NCBI GenBank assembly: GCA_052139595.1
Contig: JBKQWK010000066.1
Span: forward strand, 1-13,874
Origin: JBKQWK01 sp052139595
GTDB lineage: Bacteria > Actinomycetota > Thermoleophilia > UBA2241
Length of the DNA stretch: 13,874 nt
Direction: 5' to 3'
Within the stretch, counting starts at the first letter, position 1. Every line of letters begins with the position of its first letter. The notes below the pieces were generated by a model. The model did no database searches. It saw only the letters and a program-made list of their open reading frames with translations, and was not told the DNA's origin. Positions 7,723-13,874 of the stretch are shown here, one piece after another. The translations under genes were made by a program, and so were the position numbers.

Positions 7723-9304
7723 CCAGTTTGCGGCCGAGTGCCTTTTCGATCGCTCGCTGACGATTGCCCATACCCCACAGCTCGAGCTGCACGTTACCCG
7801 CGGACTCGATGCCAATCTCAAGCGTCCGCTGGCCCAGGTCGCGCACGTGTACGTGCGCGACGGCGGCGGCGTGACTGCGGTCGAGGCGTTCGGCCAGGCG
7901 CAGGATGACGCTGAGCAGCCGAACCACCGTCTTGTCCGCGTCGTCGAGCGCCGCGAAACCGGCGTGACGCGTCGTAGCTAGCGCCTTGCGATGAAACAGA
8001 GCGCTGGCCGCCATCACAGCGATCTCATCTTCTGAAAAACCAAGCAGATCGGCATTACGAATCAGATAATAGGTGTGCAAATGATGGTTGCCGTACGACA
8101 GAAAGGTGCCAACGTCATGCAGACAGGCGGCGTAGCCGAGAAGCTCGCGGGCCTGAGCACCGAGGTCGTGCACGCCAACGGCAGCCAACCCGTCGAAGAG
8201 CTCCCAGGCAAGCGACTGCACGTGACGCGCATGGCGCTCATCGACGGCGCACTTGCGCATCAACTGCAGCACGCTCCGCTCACGCACGCTGAGCCCGCGC
8301 ACCAGCTGCCCCTGTCCCGATCGCTCCAGGTAGTCCATGAGCATGCCCTCGCGCAAGCCACAGTCAACCAGGGCTGTAATCTCGTCGATGCCAAGTTCAC
8401 TCAGGAGCGTTTCCAGGATTGCGCCGCCGGCAACGATGATGTCGGCGCGGTCGGGACTCATGCCGGGCACGCTACCCCGCTCCGCCAGCGGCAAGGAGCG
8501 GAGCATTTTGACTACCTTCTTGACGTCGCTGCGACTGATCGTTTCGTCACGCTGCGGCTCGCGTCCGTAGATGGTCCGCGCGACGACCGACGCCAAAGCG
8601 CGCACCGTGCCCGAGGTGCCGTAGGCGACGTCGACGTGGAACTGCTTCACCGCCTGGGTGCAGTGCACCGAGGCGCCACGCACCCGCTGCTGCAAGGCCT
8701 GATACTCGGCGCCGCGTAGCGGCCCGGCGCCGGCAACTAGCGCCAGTTCATCGCTGAGACGAATAGCGCCCAGACTGAGCGAATCAAGGTAGAGCTCCCA
8801 GCGCGCGTCACCGACGATGACCTCGGTACTGCCGCCGCCAATATCGATGACCAGGGCTCGCTGCTCGCCGCTCAGATGCACGCGGCTGAGCACGCCGAGA
8901 TAAATGAGACGCGCTTCTTCGTGGCCACTGATGACATGCACATCGAGGCCAGCGTCGTCATGGAGACGGCGCAGAAACAGCGCCTGGTTACGCGCCTCAC
9001 GCGTCGCCGACGTAGCCACAGCGACGATCTCGGCAGCGCCGTTGGCGTGCGAAAATTCGACCAAGCTGCGGCAGACGGCAACGGCACGTTCGATCGCCGC
9101 CGGGCGAAGCAACTTGTCGGCGAACTCGCCCTCACCCAGGCGGAGCGGCTCACGACGTACCGAAATGACGCTGTATGACTGGTTCATCGCGATGCGCACG
9201 AGCATCAGCCGGGCGGCGTTGGTGCCAATATCGATCAGCCCGACCACGCGACCCTCACCAGTACCGACAGCAGCTGACAGCACGCGAGGCGAGGGTTCGT
9301 CCAT
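7676..9304 (-). CDS. ppx: Exopolyphosphatase / pppGpp phosphohydrolase (Ppx/GppA family)
   Basis: A 542-residue Ppx/GppA protein of the long form. It hydrolyses terminal phosphates of polyphosphate and, in some members, pppGpp. The ASKHA-type fold is visible as phosphate-1 motif GLIDIGTNAARLMLVRI (residues 22-38), VAVATSATREARN (95-106), the catalytic-Glu segment ISGHEEARLIYLG (Glu129/130), phosphate-2 motif VIDIGGGSTEVIVG (152-165), GTSGTVRALASV and RADIIVAGGAIL. The C-terminal half has the HD-like helical domain: YAACLHDVGTFLSYGNHHLH, TYYLIRNADLLGFSEDEI and ALFHRKA. Start ATG 9304 begins MDEPSPRV. An open frame extends to 9355, but that would invade the ppk2 leader. It is divergent from ppk2 across 77 bp and overlaps the CYTH-HTH-CHAD gene by 47 nt at the 3' end. 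Ppx versus GppA preference cannot be told by eye; context favours polyP. Confidence 0.94.
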   Translation of the reverse strand: MDEPSPRVLSAAVGTGEGRVVGLIDIGTNAARLMLVRIAMNQSYSVISVRREPLRLGEGEFADKLLRPAAIERAVAVCRSLVEFSHANGAAEIVAVATSATREARNQALFLRRLHDDAGLDVHVISGHEEARLIYLGVLSRVHLSGEQRALVIDIGGGSTEVIVGDARWELYLDSLSLGAIRLSDELALVAGAGPLRGAEYQALQQRVRGASVHCTQAVKQFHVDVAYGTSGTVRALASVVARTIYGREPQRDETISRSDVKKVVKMLRSLPLAERGSVPGMSPDRADIIVAGGAILETLLSELGIDEITALVDCGLREGMLMDYLERSGQGQLVRGLSVRERSVLQLMRKCAVDERHARHVQSLAWELFDGLAAVGVHDLGAQARELLGYAACLHDVGTFLSYGNHHLHTYYLIRNADLLGFSEDEIAVMAASALFHRKALATTRHAGFAALDDADKTVVRLLSVILRLAERLDRSHAAAVAHVHVRDLGQRTLEIGIESAGNVQLELWGMGNRQRAIEKALGRKLVIALRESPPAPPAGA

Positions 9305-9381
9305 GGCAACGATGATACCACCCGCGTACAATGTCACCGCGAGCGCCGGCGCCACCGGCGATGGGCAGCAGGGAGACAGGC
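9305..9381. promoter_or_regulatory. Compact divergent ppx-ppk2 control region
   Basis: This 77-bp gap must hold the starts of both transcripts unless one gene is read from elsewhere. On the plus strand, TACAAT at 9328-9333 resembles a -10 box about 50 bp before ppk2. TATCAT (complement of 9313-9318) could serve ppx. No clear -35 is seen for either. An inverted repeat, CGCCGG (9344-9349) and CCGGCG (9355-9360), lies in what would be the ppk2 leader. It contains the 10-bp palindrome GCGCCGGCGC (9343-9352). The ppk2 Shine-Dalgarno is GGGAG at 9371-9375. Confidence 0.4.
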
Positions 9382-10167
9382 ATGGCCAAGGAAAAGATCG
9401 GCCTCAGAGACTACGAGCGCGAGCTGGCCAAACTGCAGCTCGAGCTGGTGAAGCTGCAGGAGTGGGTCAGGCACGAAGGGCTGCGGGTGGCGGTGATCTT
9501 CGAAGGCCGTGACGCGGCCGGCAAAGACGGCACCATCAAGCGCATTACCGAGTGCCTCAATCCCCGCGTTGTGCGCGTTGCCGCCCTGCCCACGCCGACC
9601 GAACGCGAAAAGAGCGAGTGGTACTTTCAGCGCTACGTGGCGCGCCTGCCGGCAGCCGGCGAAATCGTCCTCTTCGACCGCAGCTGGTACAACCGCGCCG
9701 GCGTCGAGCGCGTCCTCGGCTTCTGCAGCGAGGACGACGTACAGGAGTTCTTCCGCTCCTGCCCGGAGTTCGAGCGCATGCTTATCCGTAGCGGTATCAC
9801 TCTCATAAAGTACTGGTTCTCCGTCAGCGACGAAGAGCAGGAGCGGCGTTTCCAGGATCGTCTCGACGACCCCATGAAGCGCTGGAAGTTCAGCGCCATG
9901 GATCTCGAATCACGCGACAAATGGGAAGATTACTCGCGCGCCAAAGACGACATGTTCGCCCACACCGACACCAAGCAGTCGCCCTGGTACGTGGTTGAGG
10001 CTGACGACAAGAAGCGCGCTCGCCTCAACTGCATCAGCCACCTGCTCAGCATGATCGCCTATGAGGATGTGCTGCCCAAGCCGATGAAGTTGCCGCCACG
10101 ACGGCCGAGCAAGGGTTACGTGCGCCCGCCCATGGACGAGCAGACGTTCGTGCCGGCGAAGTACTAG
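9382..10167 (+). CDS. ppk2: Polyphosphate kinase 2, class I-like (polyP-dependent nucleotide kinase)
   Basis: A 261-residue single-domain PPK2. This family uses polyphosphate to phosphorylate nucleotides. The P-loop is FEGRDAAGKDGTIKRI (Walker A about residues 42-50). The Walker B/lid region is EIVLFDRSWYNRAGVERV, with Asp99 and Arg100. Other family segments are EWYFQRYVARLPAAGE, LIKYWFSVSDEEQ, RWKFSAMDLESRDKWEDY and SPWYVVEADDKKRARLN. Overall pattern and length fit class I enzymes, which mainly make nucleoside triphosphates from diphosphates (for example ADP to ATP). The class assignment is by pattern only. Start ATG 9382 has GGGAG with a six-nt spacer; an open frame back to 9331 has no such support. 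Next to ppx and the ppk1 operon it completes a synthesis, hydrolysis and reuse set. No clear terminator follows; the next gene is on the opposite strand, 58 bp away. Confidence 0.96.
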   Translation: MAKEKIGLRDYERELAKLQLELVKLQEWVRHEGLRVAVIFEGRDAAGKDGTIKRITECLNPRVVRVAALPTPTEREKSEWYFQRYVARLPAAGEIVLFDRSWYNRAGVERVLGFCSEDDVQEFFRSCPEFERMLIRSGITLIKYWFSVSDEEQERRFQDRLDDPMKRWKFSAMDLESRDKWEDYSRAKDDMFAHTDTKQSPWYVVEADDKKRARLNCISHLLSMIAYEDVLPKPMKLPPRRPSKGYVRPPMDEQTFVPAKY

Positions 10168-10225
10168 ACAGCTGCCCCTGCAAGACGATCCCGGACGCAC
10201 CCTGCGCAACCGATGAGGCTGCCGT

Positions 10226-10381
10226 TCAGTGCATCTTGTCGTGATCCTTCTGGAATCGTTTCTCGCCCTCTTTCTTGCCGAACTCGGCCAAGTAGGCGTT
10301 GTGGATCTCGCACTTCTTGCAGCCCTTGCCACAGCACTTGCTCCACTGCTTGTCGCTGAACTGCTCCCTCAATTTGGCCAT
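10226..10381 (-). CDS. Small cysteine- and lysine-rich protein
   Basis: A 51-residue protein beginning MAKLREQFSDKQWSK, with the core KCCGKGCKKCEIHNAY and a charged tail containing GKKEGEKRFQKDHD. Four Cys follow a CCX3CX2C pattern, with His nearby and near the C-terminus, which suggests metal binding. Lys is abundant. Start ATG 10381 has GGGAG (complement of 10387-10391) five nt upstream. The adjacent ATG 10384 would add one Met, and a GTG at 10387 overlaps the Shine-Dalgarno. The frame stays open further upstream but that part is low quality (Arg-rich, no family character). I do not know a function. It lies convergent to ppk2 and downstream of nth on the same strand with a 228-nt gap. The coding call rests on the ribosome site and the strongly protein-like composition. 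Confidence 0.72.
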   Translation of the reverse strand: MAKLREQFSDKQWSKCCGKGCKKCEIHNAYLAEFGKKEGEKRFQKDHDKMH

Positions 10382-10608
10382 CATCACTCCCGATAAGAAC
10401 AGCCGCCGTGCGCGCCGCAGCGGCGACACCGTCAACGTCACAGATGCCCGGCGCCCAGACGCACCGAAACACCGTCGTAGCCGGCGAATGGGCAGCATGC
10501 GCGTGAGCCGCGACGTGCACGTGAGCTGTGACATCTGCGTGAACAGCGACGTCGACGTGAGTGCCGATCACGGCGACGCACGCCTGTCCGCGGCCAGCGA
10601 CTGGAGGC
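10382..10608. other. Gap between nth and the small Cys-rich gene
   Basis: About 227 bp with no convincing gene. It holds the Shine-Dalgarno of the small protein and an 18-bp imperfect tandem repeat (10502-10573). A TTGACG on the minus strand (complement of 10431-10436) looks like a -35, but no matching -10 follows at normal spacing. Open frames that cross the gap on both strands have repeat-driven, low-complexity translations. Confidence 0.5.
10502..10573. repeat. Four imperfect 18-bp tandem repeats between nth and the small gene
   Basis: Four contiguous 18-bp units begin with CGTGAG or CGTGAA (10502-10519, 10520-10537, 10538-10555, 10556-10573) and share a central GCGAC/GTGAC core. The array includes GTGCAC, CACGTG, GACGTC and GTCGAC palindromes. 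It sits outside recognised genes. It could be a decayed coding repeat, a protein-binding array, or chance amplification. Confidence 0.55.
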
Positions 10609-11283
10609 CTAGAGAACCGCACTCGGGCAGAGATCGCGCAGCGGGCAGCGACCGCATTCGGGCCGGCGCGCGTGACAGATGCGCCGGCCGTGGCTGACGA
10701 AGTTCACGTGCACAGCATAGACATTGTTGGTCCCGGCCAGCTCGGTCAACAGCCGGTGCGATTGACCCACGGTTACGGAGAAAGGCAGGAGACCCAGGCG
10801 CCGGGCAACGCGAAAGACGTGTGTGTCGACCGGCATCGTCGGTCGCCCTAGAGCGAACATGAGCACGCAAGCAGCCGTCTTGGGCCCCACGCCGGGCATC
10901 TCCTGTAAGTACTCCAGTGCGTCACCATCGTCCATAGTGCTCAGCTCGCTCAAGTCCGGCTCACCGCTACGCGCTGACAACACAGCCAGAACCTGCTGAA
11001 TGCGCGGCGCTTTGGTGGCCGCCAGGCCGCCGAGACCGATCGCACTGATGACCTCGTCAAGAGGCGCGTCGCGAACCGCACTCCAGGTTGCGAAGCGTGC
11101 CTTGAGTTCGGCAAAGGTGCGTTCAGTGTTGACGTCGGCCGTGTTCTGCGAAAGCACAGTGTAAATAAGCTCGTCGACAGGCGCGAAGCGCGGCGACCAG
11201 ACAGGACGACCGTAGTAGTCGTCCAGTCGCCGTATTATCGCGAGCAGGCGGCGACGGACGATGCTCACAGTCTGGTCAGACAC
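10609..11283 (-). CDS. nth: Endonuclease III (DNA glycosylase/AP lyase)
   Basis: A 224-residue HhH-GPD glycosylase of normal length. It excises oxidised pyrimidines and cleaves abasic sites in base excision repair. Visible features are VLSQNTADVNTERTF (the usual LSaQtTD segment), the helix-hairpin-helix LQEMPGVGPKTAACVL with catalytic Lys135, and PVDTHVFRVARRLGL with catalytic Asp153. A C-terminal [4Fe-4S] loop has Cys203, 210, 213 and 219 in the canonical CX6CX2CX5C spacing. Start GTG 11283 has GGGTGG about eight nt upstream. It is divergent from the (Fe-S) protein gene. It has no obvious functional tie to the polyP genes. Its 3' end faces the small Cys-rich gene on the same strand. Confidence 0.95.
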   Translation of the reverse strand: MSDQTVSIVRRRLLAIIRRLDDYYGRPVWSPRFAPVDELIYTVLSQNTADVNTERTFAELKARFATWSAVRDAPLDEVISAIGLGGLAATKAPRIQQVLAVLSARSGEPDLSELSTMDDGDALEYLQEMPGVGPKTAACVLMFALGRPTMPVDTHVFRVARRLGLLPFSVTVGQSHRLLTELAGTNNVYAVHVNFVSHGRRICHARRPECGRCPLRDLCPSAVL

Positions 11284-11451
11284 GTTGTGCCACCCCGATC
11301 ATCACCGTTGCACCCCGCCTTGCTGCCCTCTGTTGCCTGCCATCCACGACAGGAATGCTATCGCAGGTGACGATCGCCAGAGAAACGCAGGGTCCGGGCA
11401 CCGGCAGCAGCCGGTTTCGCCTTACAATGAAAGGCGAACTCCGAGGGGAAG
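11284..11451. promoter_or_regulatory. Divergent region between nth and the (Fe-S) protein gene
   Basis: A 168-bp gap. On the plus strand TACAAT at 11423-11428 resembles a -10 box 23 bp before ATG 11452. A perfect 6-bp inverted repeat, ACCGGC/GCCGGT (11400-11415, loop AGCA), ends seven bp before it and covers the -35 position. It may be an operator or the tail of an older terminator, since TTT follows. GAGGGG at 11443-11448 is the ribosome site. No clear nth promoter is seen. Confidence 0.4.
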
Positions 11452-12381
11452 ATGGTTTCTGTGATGACCAGCGAGATCGTGACAACCTTTCCCAGCCTGC
11501 GCGAGTATGAACGCAGCGTGCAACTGTTGCGCAATCTTGGCATCGCCTTTCAAGTTGTCACCCCCGCCGCAGCCTATCGCCATGTCGCCGTACCTGCTGT
11601 CGTGATAGACCGCAGTGCCTGCGCCAGACTCAACGAAAGCGGCCAGTTTCTCAGCGTTGGCTGGGTCGACTATCACCCCGAGCGCGATACAGGCGCCGCT
11701 CCCGCCACCCCGATGGCGCCGGCCGGAGCCACTGGCATGAAAACCGACGCTGACACACACACCAACGCCGACGCCGACGCCGACGCCAGCCAGGCTGGGC
11801 CGGCTGTCGATATCGATACCGAACAGCACGGCAGCGACATCGTCGGCAGACCGGCCGTGGTGCTCCTCGCGCCCTGCAATGTCGACGAGTACCAGCTCCG
11901 TCTGGTTGCTCACTTGCCGGGCGATCTGACCGAAGTGCTGCCCTACCTCAACGCGGCGGTGCTCTCGGCCCGCTACTTGCTCAACGCCAACACACTCACC
12001 TATATGCTTGGGTACCGCATGATCACGCTGCACGCACGAAAAATGCTGATGGCGCGCATCGATGGTGTCGGCGACGGCTGGCGCACCCTGGCCAGCAGCG
12101 TCAGCCTGATCAACAGCACGTGGGCGCAGCGGGCCGCGATCAAGCCCAGTCTGGACCTGCGCCACACGCCGGCGGCTCTTGAACTCTACCGCCACCTGCC
12201 ACGCACCAACTGCCGTGTCTGTGGCGAAGCGACCTGCCTTGCCTTTGCCGCCAAGCTGCGCCTGGGCGAGGTGTCACTGAACGCCTGCACGCCACTCACA
12301 GAGCCAGCCAACGCCAGCCTCAGAGAATCACTGCTCGGCCTGTGGCCGTACCTGCAGGCGCCCGAGCTGGAGTCCGTCTGA
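11452..12381 (+). CDS. (Fe-S)-binding protein with a CX2CX4CX16C domain
   Basis: A 309-residue protein. The C-terminus, LPRTNCRVCGEATCLAFAAK, holds Cys254, 257, 262 and 279 in CX2CX4CX16C spacing. This is the [4Fe-4S] motif (PF04060 'FeS') also found in RnfB and in corrinoid Fe-S proteins. The N-terminus (FPSLREYERSVQLLRNLGI, then a short hydrophobic strand) resembles the small DUF3343-type fold that pairs with such modules in anaerobes. The middle, YRMITLHARKMLMARIDGVG followed by LINSTWAQRAAIKPSLD, matches a pattern I associate with stand-alone (Fe-S) proteins of anaerobic bacteria and archaea. A low-complexity insert (about residues 80-125) contains an Asp-Ala repeat. ATG 11452 follows GAGGGG by three nt; GTG 11461 and ATG 11464 are alternatives. 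Function is unknown; electron transfer or corrinoid-linked chemistry is possible. It ends near a strong hairpin. Confidence 0.85.
   Translation: MVSVMTSEIVTTFPSLREYERSVQLLRNLGIAFQVVTPAAAYRHVAVPAVVIDRSACARLNESGQFLSVGWVDYHPERDTGAAPATPMAPAGATGMKTDADTHTNADADADASQAGPAVDIDTEQHGSDIVGRPAVVLLAPCNVDEYQLRLVAHLPGDLTEVLPYLNAAVLSARYLLNANTLTYMLGYRMITLHARKMLMARIDGVGDGWRTLASSVSLINSTWAQRAAIKPSLDLRHTPAALELYRHLPRTNCRVCGEATCLAFAAKLRLGEVSLNACTPLTEPANASLRESLLGLWPYLQAPELESV
11764..11787 (+). repeat. GACGCC hexanucleotide repeat inside the (Fe-S) protein gene
   Basis: AACGCC is followed by three perfect GACGCC units, coding Asn-Ala-(Asp-Ala)3. It follows a related GACGCTGACACACACACC stretch. The repeat sits in a hydrophilic interdomain insert, so copy-number change by six bp would keep frame and might be tolerated. 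Confidence 0.8.
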
Positions 12382-12412
12382 GCTTCACCGTTTGCCCTTT
12401 CCGGACGCAGAT

Positions 12413-12444
12413 GGGGGCCGGGTGCCTGGCAGCACCCGGCCCCC
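12413..12444. terminator. Strong hairpin between convergent genes, probable bidirectional terminator
   Basis: GGGGGCCGGGTGC (12413-12425) pairs perfectly over 13 bp with GCACCCGGCCCCC (12432-12444), with a six-nt loop, CTGGCA. It lies 32 bp after the (Fe-S) gene stop and 29 bp beyond the aminotransferase stop, as expected for a shared terminator. Only TT follows on the plus strand and AT on the minus, so it lacks a real U-tract. Confidence 0.75.
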
Positions 12445-12472
12445 TTGATCCTAACGGCCCACTCAGCTTCTG

Positions 12473-13765
12473 TCAGCGAGCCGCAAACGCCTTGATGCCA
12501 TCGATGATCGTCGCCAGTGCTGTGTCAAGTTCACTCTCGCTGATCACCAGCGGCGGCTGCACGCGCAGGACATTACCGAAGTTGCCGCCGACGCCGATGA
12601 GCACGTTGTGCTCCAGGCAGTACTGGCGCACGAAGCCAGCTAGCTCGGTACCGTAGGCTTTCGTCGCCGGGTCAGCGAGCAGCTCGATGCCGATCATGAG
12701 CCCCTTGCCGCGCACATCGCCGATCTCGGGATGCTGTTTCATCTCGGCACGGACAGCAGCGCGGAAGGCGTCACCCTTGCGCACGGCGTTGCCCTCTAAA
12801 TCATTGTCCAGGTGGTAGTCAAGGTTGGCAATGCCGGCGGCGCAGCTGACCGGATTGCCACCAAAGGTCGAAAGGTGATCGCCAGGCTGCCAGGCAGCGG
12901 CAATCTCATCGGTGGTCGTAAAGGCCGCCAGGGGGAAGCCGTTGGCGATGCCTTTGCCCATCGTCATGATGTCGGGGACAACGTCATACCACTCGATGGC
13001 AAACATCTTGCCGGTACGGCCGAAGCCGCTCTGCACCTCATCGGCGATGAAGAGCACACCGTCGTCGTCGAGGATCTTCTTGACGGCGCTAAAGTAGCCG
13101 TCCGGCGGCGCGATGATGCCGCCTTCGCCCATCACCGGCTCGGCAATGAAAGCGGCGACATCGCCGGAGAGATGCAGGCGCATGACTTCCTTGACCCGCT
13201 GGGCGCAGGCCAGGCCGCACGTCTCGGGGTCACCATCGTAGCCGAGCGGGCAGCGGTAGCAGTATGGCGTCGGCGCGAAGGCCACTCCCGGCATGTAGGG
13301 ACCGCCGCCGAACTTGCGTCCGGAGTTGCCGGTAATCGAGAGGGTCGCGTAGGAGCGGCCGTGAAAACTGCTCTCCAGGGCAACGAGCTCGCGCCGGCCG
13401 GTAGCGCGCTTGGCTAGGCGCAGAGCGCCCTCGTTAGCCTCGGCGCCGCCGTTGGCAAAGAAGGTCTTCTTGAGGTTACCGGGCGTGACCTTGGCCAGGC
13501 GCTCGGCCAGTTCGCCGGCCGTGGGCACGTAGTAGACGTACGTACAGGCGTGGATCAGCTTGTCGGCCTGCGCCTGGGCGGCCTCGATGATCTGGCGATT
13601 GCCGTGGCCAGCATTGGTAACACTGATGCCGGCAAAGCAGTCGATGTACTTGGTCCCGTCGGCGTCGTAGAGCAAAGCCCCCTCGCCGTGATCGGCGACC
13701 ACCGGCTCGATGCGTTTGACGAAACCGGTCATGACGTAGTCGCGGTACTGTTCTTGCACACCCAT
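12473..13765 (-). CDS. Class III PLP-dependent aminotransferase (GabT / AGXT2-like)
   Basis: A 430-residue fold-type I, class III aminotransferase of normal length. Such enzymes move amino groups between omega- or alpha-amino acids and keto acids using pyridoxal phosphate. Seen here: FFANGGAEANEGALRLAK (phosphate-binding region), SSFHGRSYATLSITGN, FIAEPVMGEGGI, LFIADEVQSGFGRTG with Asp242 for the pyridine nitrogen, MTMGKGIANGFPLAA with Schiff-base Lys271, and STFGGNPVSCAAG. The segment YCYRCPLGYDGDPETCGLAC carries four Cys, seen in a subset of GabT/alanine-glyoxylate-like enzymes. ATG 13765 has GGGTGG eight nt upstream. GTG 13777 is in frame but nearly touches GAAGG. Substrate is not decidable: 4-aminobutyrate, beta-alanine, ornithine and alanine-glyoxylate remain candidates. 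It is unlinked in function to the neighbouring (Fe-S) gene as far as I can see. Confidence 0.93.
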   Translation of the reverse strand: MGVQEQYRDYVMTGFVKRIEPVVADHGEGALLYDADGTKYIDCFAGISVTNAGHGNRQIIEAAQAQADKLIHACTYVYYVPTAGELAERLAKVTPGNLKKTFFANGGAEANEGALRLAKRATGRRELVALESSFHGRSYATLSITGNSGRKFGGGPYMPGVAFAPTPYCYRCPLGYDGDPETCGLACAQRVKEVMRLHLSGDVAAFIAEPVMGEGGIIAPPDGYFSAVKKILDDDGVLFIADEVQSGFGRTGKMFAIEWYDVVPDIMTMGKGIANGFPLAAFTTTDEIAAAWQPGDHLSTFGGNPVSCAAGIANLDYHLDNDLEGNAVRKGDAFRAAVRAEMKQHPEIGDVRGKGLMIGIELLADPATKAYGTELAGFVRQYCLEHNVLIGVGGNFGNVLRVQPPLVISESELDTALATIIDGIKAFAAR

Positions 13766-13874
13766 GGTATCGACCACCCTTCGGCAGGTTGTTTACAGAA
13801 AAGACAGGGGTGTAGGCGAATAGTAGCAGCAAAGGCGAGTGCAGCGCAGAGGCAAGAATCAGCCGAGGCGGCCA
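13766..13874 (-). promoter_or_regulatory. Upstream region of the aminotransferase gene
   Basis: The right edge holds no gene. On the minus strand, TACTAT (complement of 13820-13825) resembles a -10 box about 55 bp before ATG 13765. No good -35 is seen 17 bp further up. The GGGTGG ribosome site lies just before the start. Confidence 0.3.

Noticed and set aside
6499..7821. 440-codon open frame on the minus strand across the CHAD gene
   Set aside because: Antisense shadow in GC-rich coding DNA; the plus-strand frame has convincing CHAD motifs throughout.
8075..8719. 214-codon plus-strand frame inside ppx
   Set aside because: Antisense shadow; the minus-strand frame carries all Ppx/GppA motifs.
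10502..10573. CRISPR array
   Set aside because: Units are 18 bp, diverged and contiguous, with no spacers and no cas genes nearby.
10164..10622. 152-codon minus-strand frame covering the small Cys-rich gene and the repeat
   Set aside because: Its periodic His-Val-Ala sequence comes from the 18-bp repeat; it has no ribosome site or family character and conflicts with the better small gene.
11422..12195. 257-codon minus-strand frame opposite the (Fe-S) gene
   Set aside because: Antisense shadow containing a Gly-Val run produced by the GACGCC repeat; the plus strand has the Cys cluster motif and a ribosome site.
1..13874. tRNA, rRNA or riboswitch
   Set aside because: None of the intergenic gaps shows cloverleaf, rRNA or known riboswitch motifs by eye.

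Overview
This is a GC-rich bacterial chromosome segment. Its GTG/ATG starts usually carry purine-rich Shine-Dalgarno sites, and genes often abut or overlap by 4 nt. The gene set suggests an environmental high-GC lineage: long-form Ppx/GppA with a C-terminal HD-like domain, class I-like PPK2, a CYTH/CHAD protein with an internal helix-turn-helix, and a CX2CX4CX16C Fe-S protein. Chloroflexota or a deep actinobacterial-type lineage is my guess, at low confidence. I see no RNA genes, CRISPR array or intact mobile element.

Layout. Left block, minus strand (about 1-2411): a DUF420 membrane protein, then a polytopic GT-C/GT87-like glycosyltransferase, then an unrecognised gene that runs to the left edge. 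A divergent intergenic region (2412-2699) separates this from the centre. Centre (2700-10167) is a polyphosphate island. A plus-strand, translationally coupled operon carries ppk1 (polyP synthesis), a SixA-type phosphohistidine phosphatase, and a 791-residue CYTH-HTH-CHAD protein. A minus-strand ppx (polyP/pppGpp hydrolase) converges on that operon with a 47-nt tail overlap. ppk2 (plus strand) is divergent from ppx across only 77 bp. Thus synthesis, hydrolysis, polyP-driven nucleotide phosphorylation and a likely polyP-binding protein lie within 7.5 kb.

Right block (10226-13874): a 51-residue Cys/Lys-rich protein (minus), a short 18-bp imperfect tandem repeat, endonuclease III (minus), a divergent (Fe-S) protein (plus) that ends at a strong hairpin, and a class III aminotransferase (minus).

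The most unusual item is the CYTH-HTH-CHAD protein. An IS630-type homeodomain-like HTH sits in frame between a triphosphate-tunnel enzyme domain with intact ExExK and a polyphosphate-binding CHAD domain, followed by a basic Lys/Ala/Gly/Pro repeat linker. It could be a polyP-responsive DNA-binding protein or a granule-nucleoid tether. The small Cys-rich protein and the PPK1-SixA coupling are the next most interesting.
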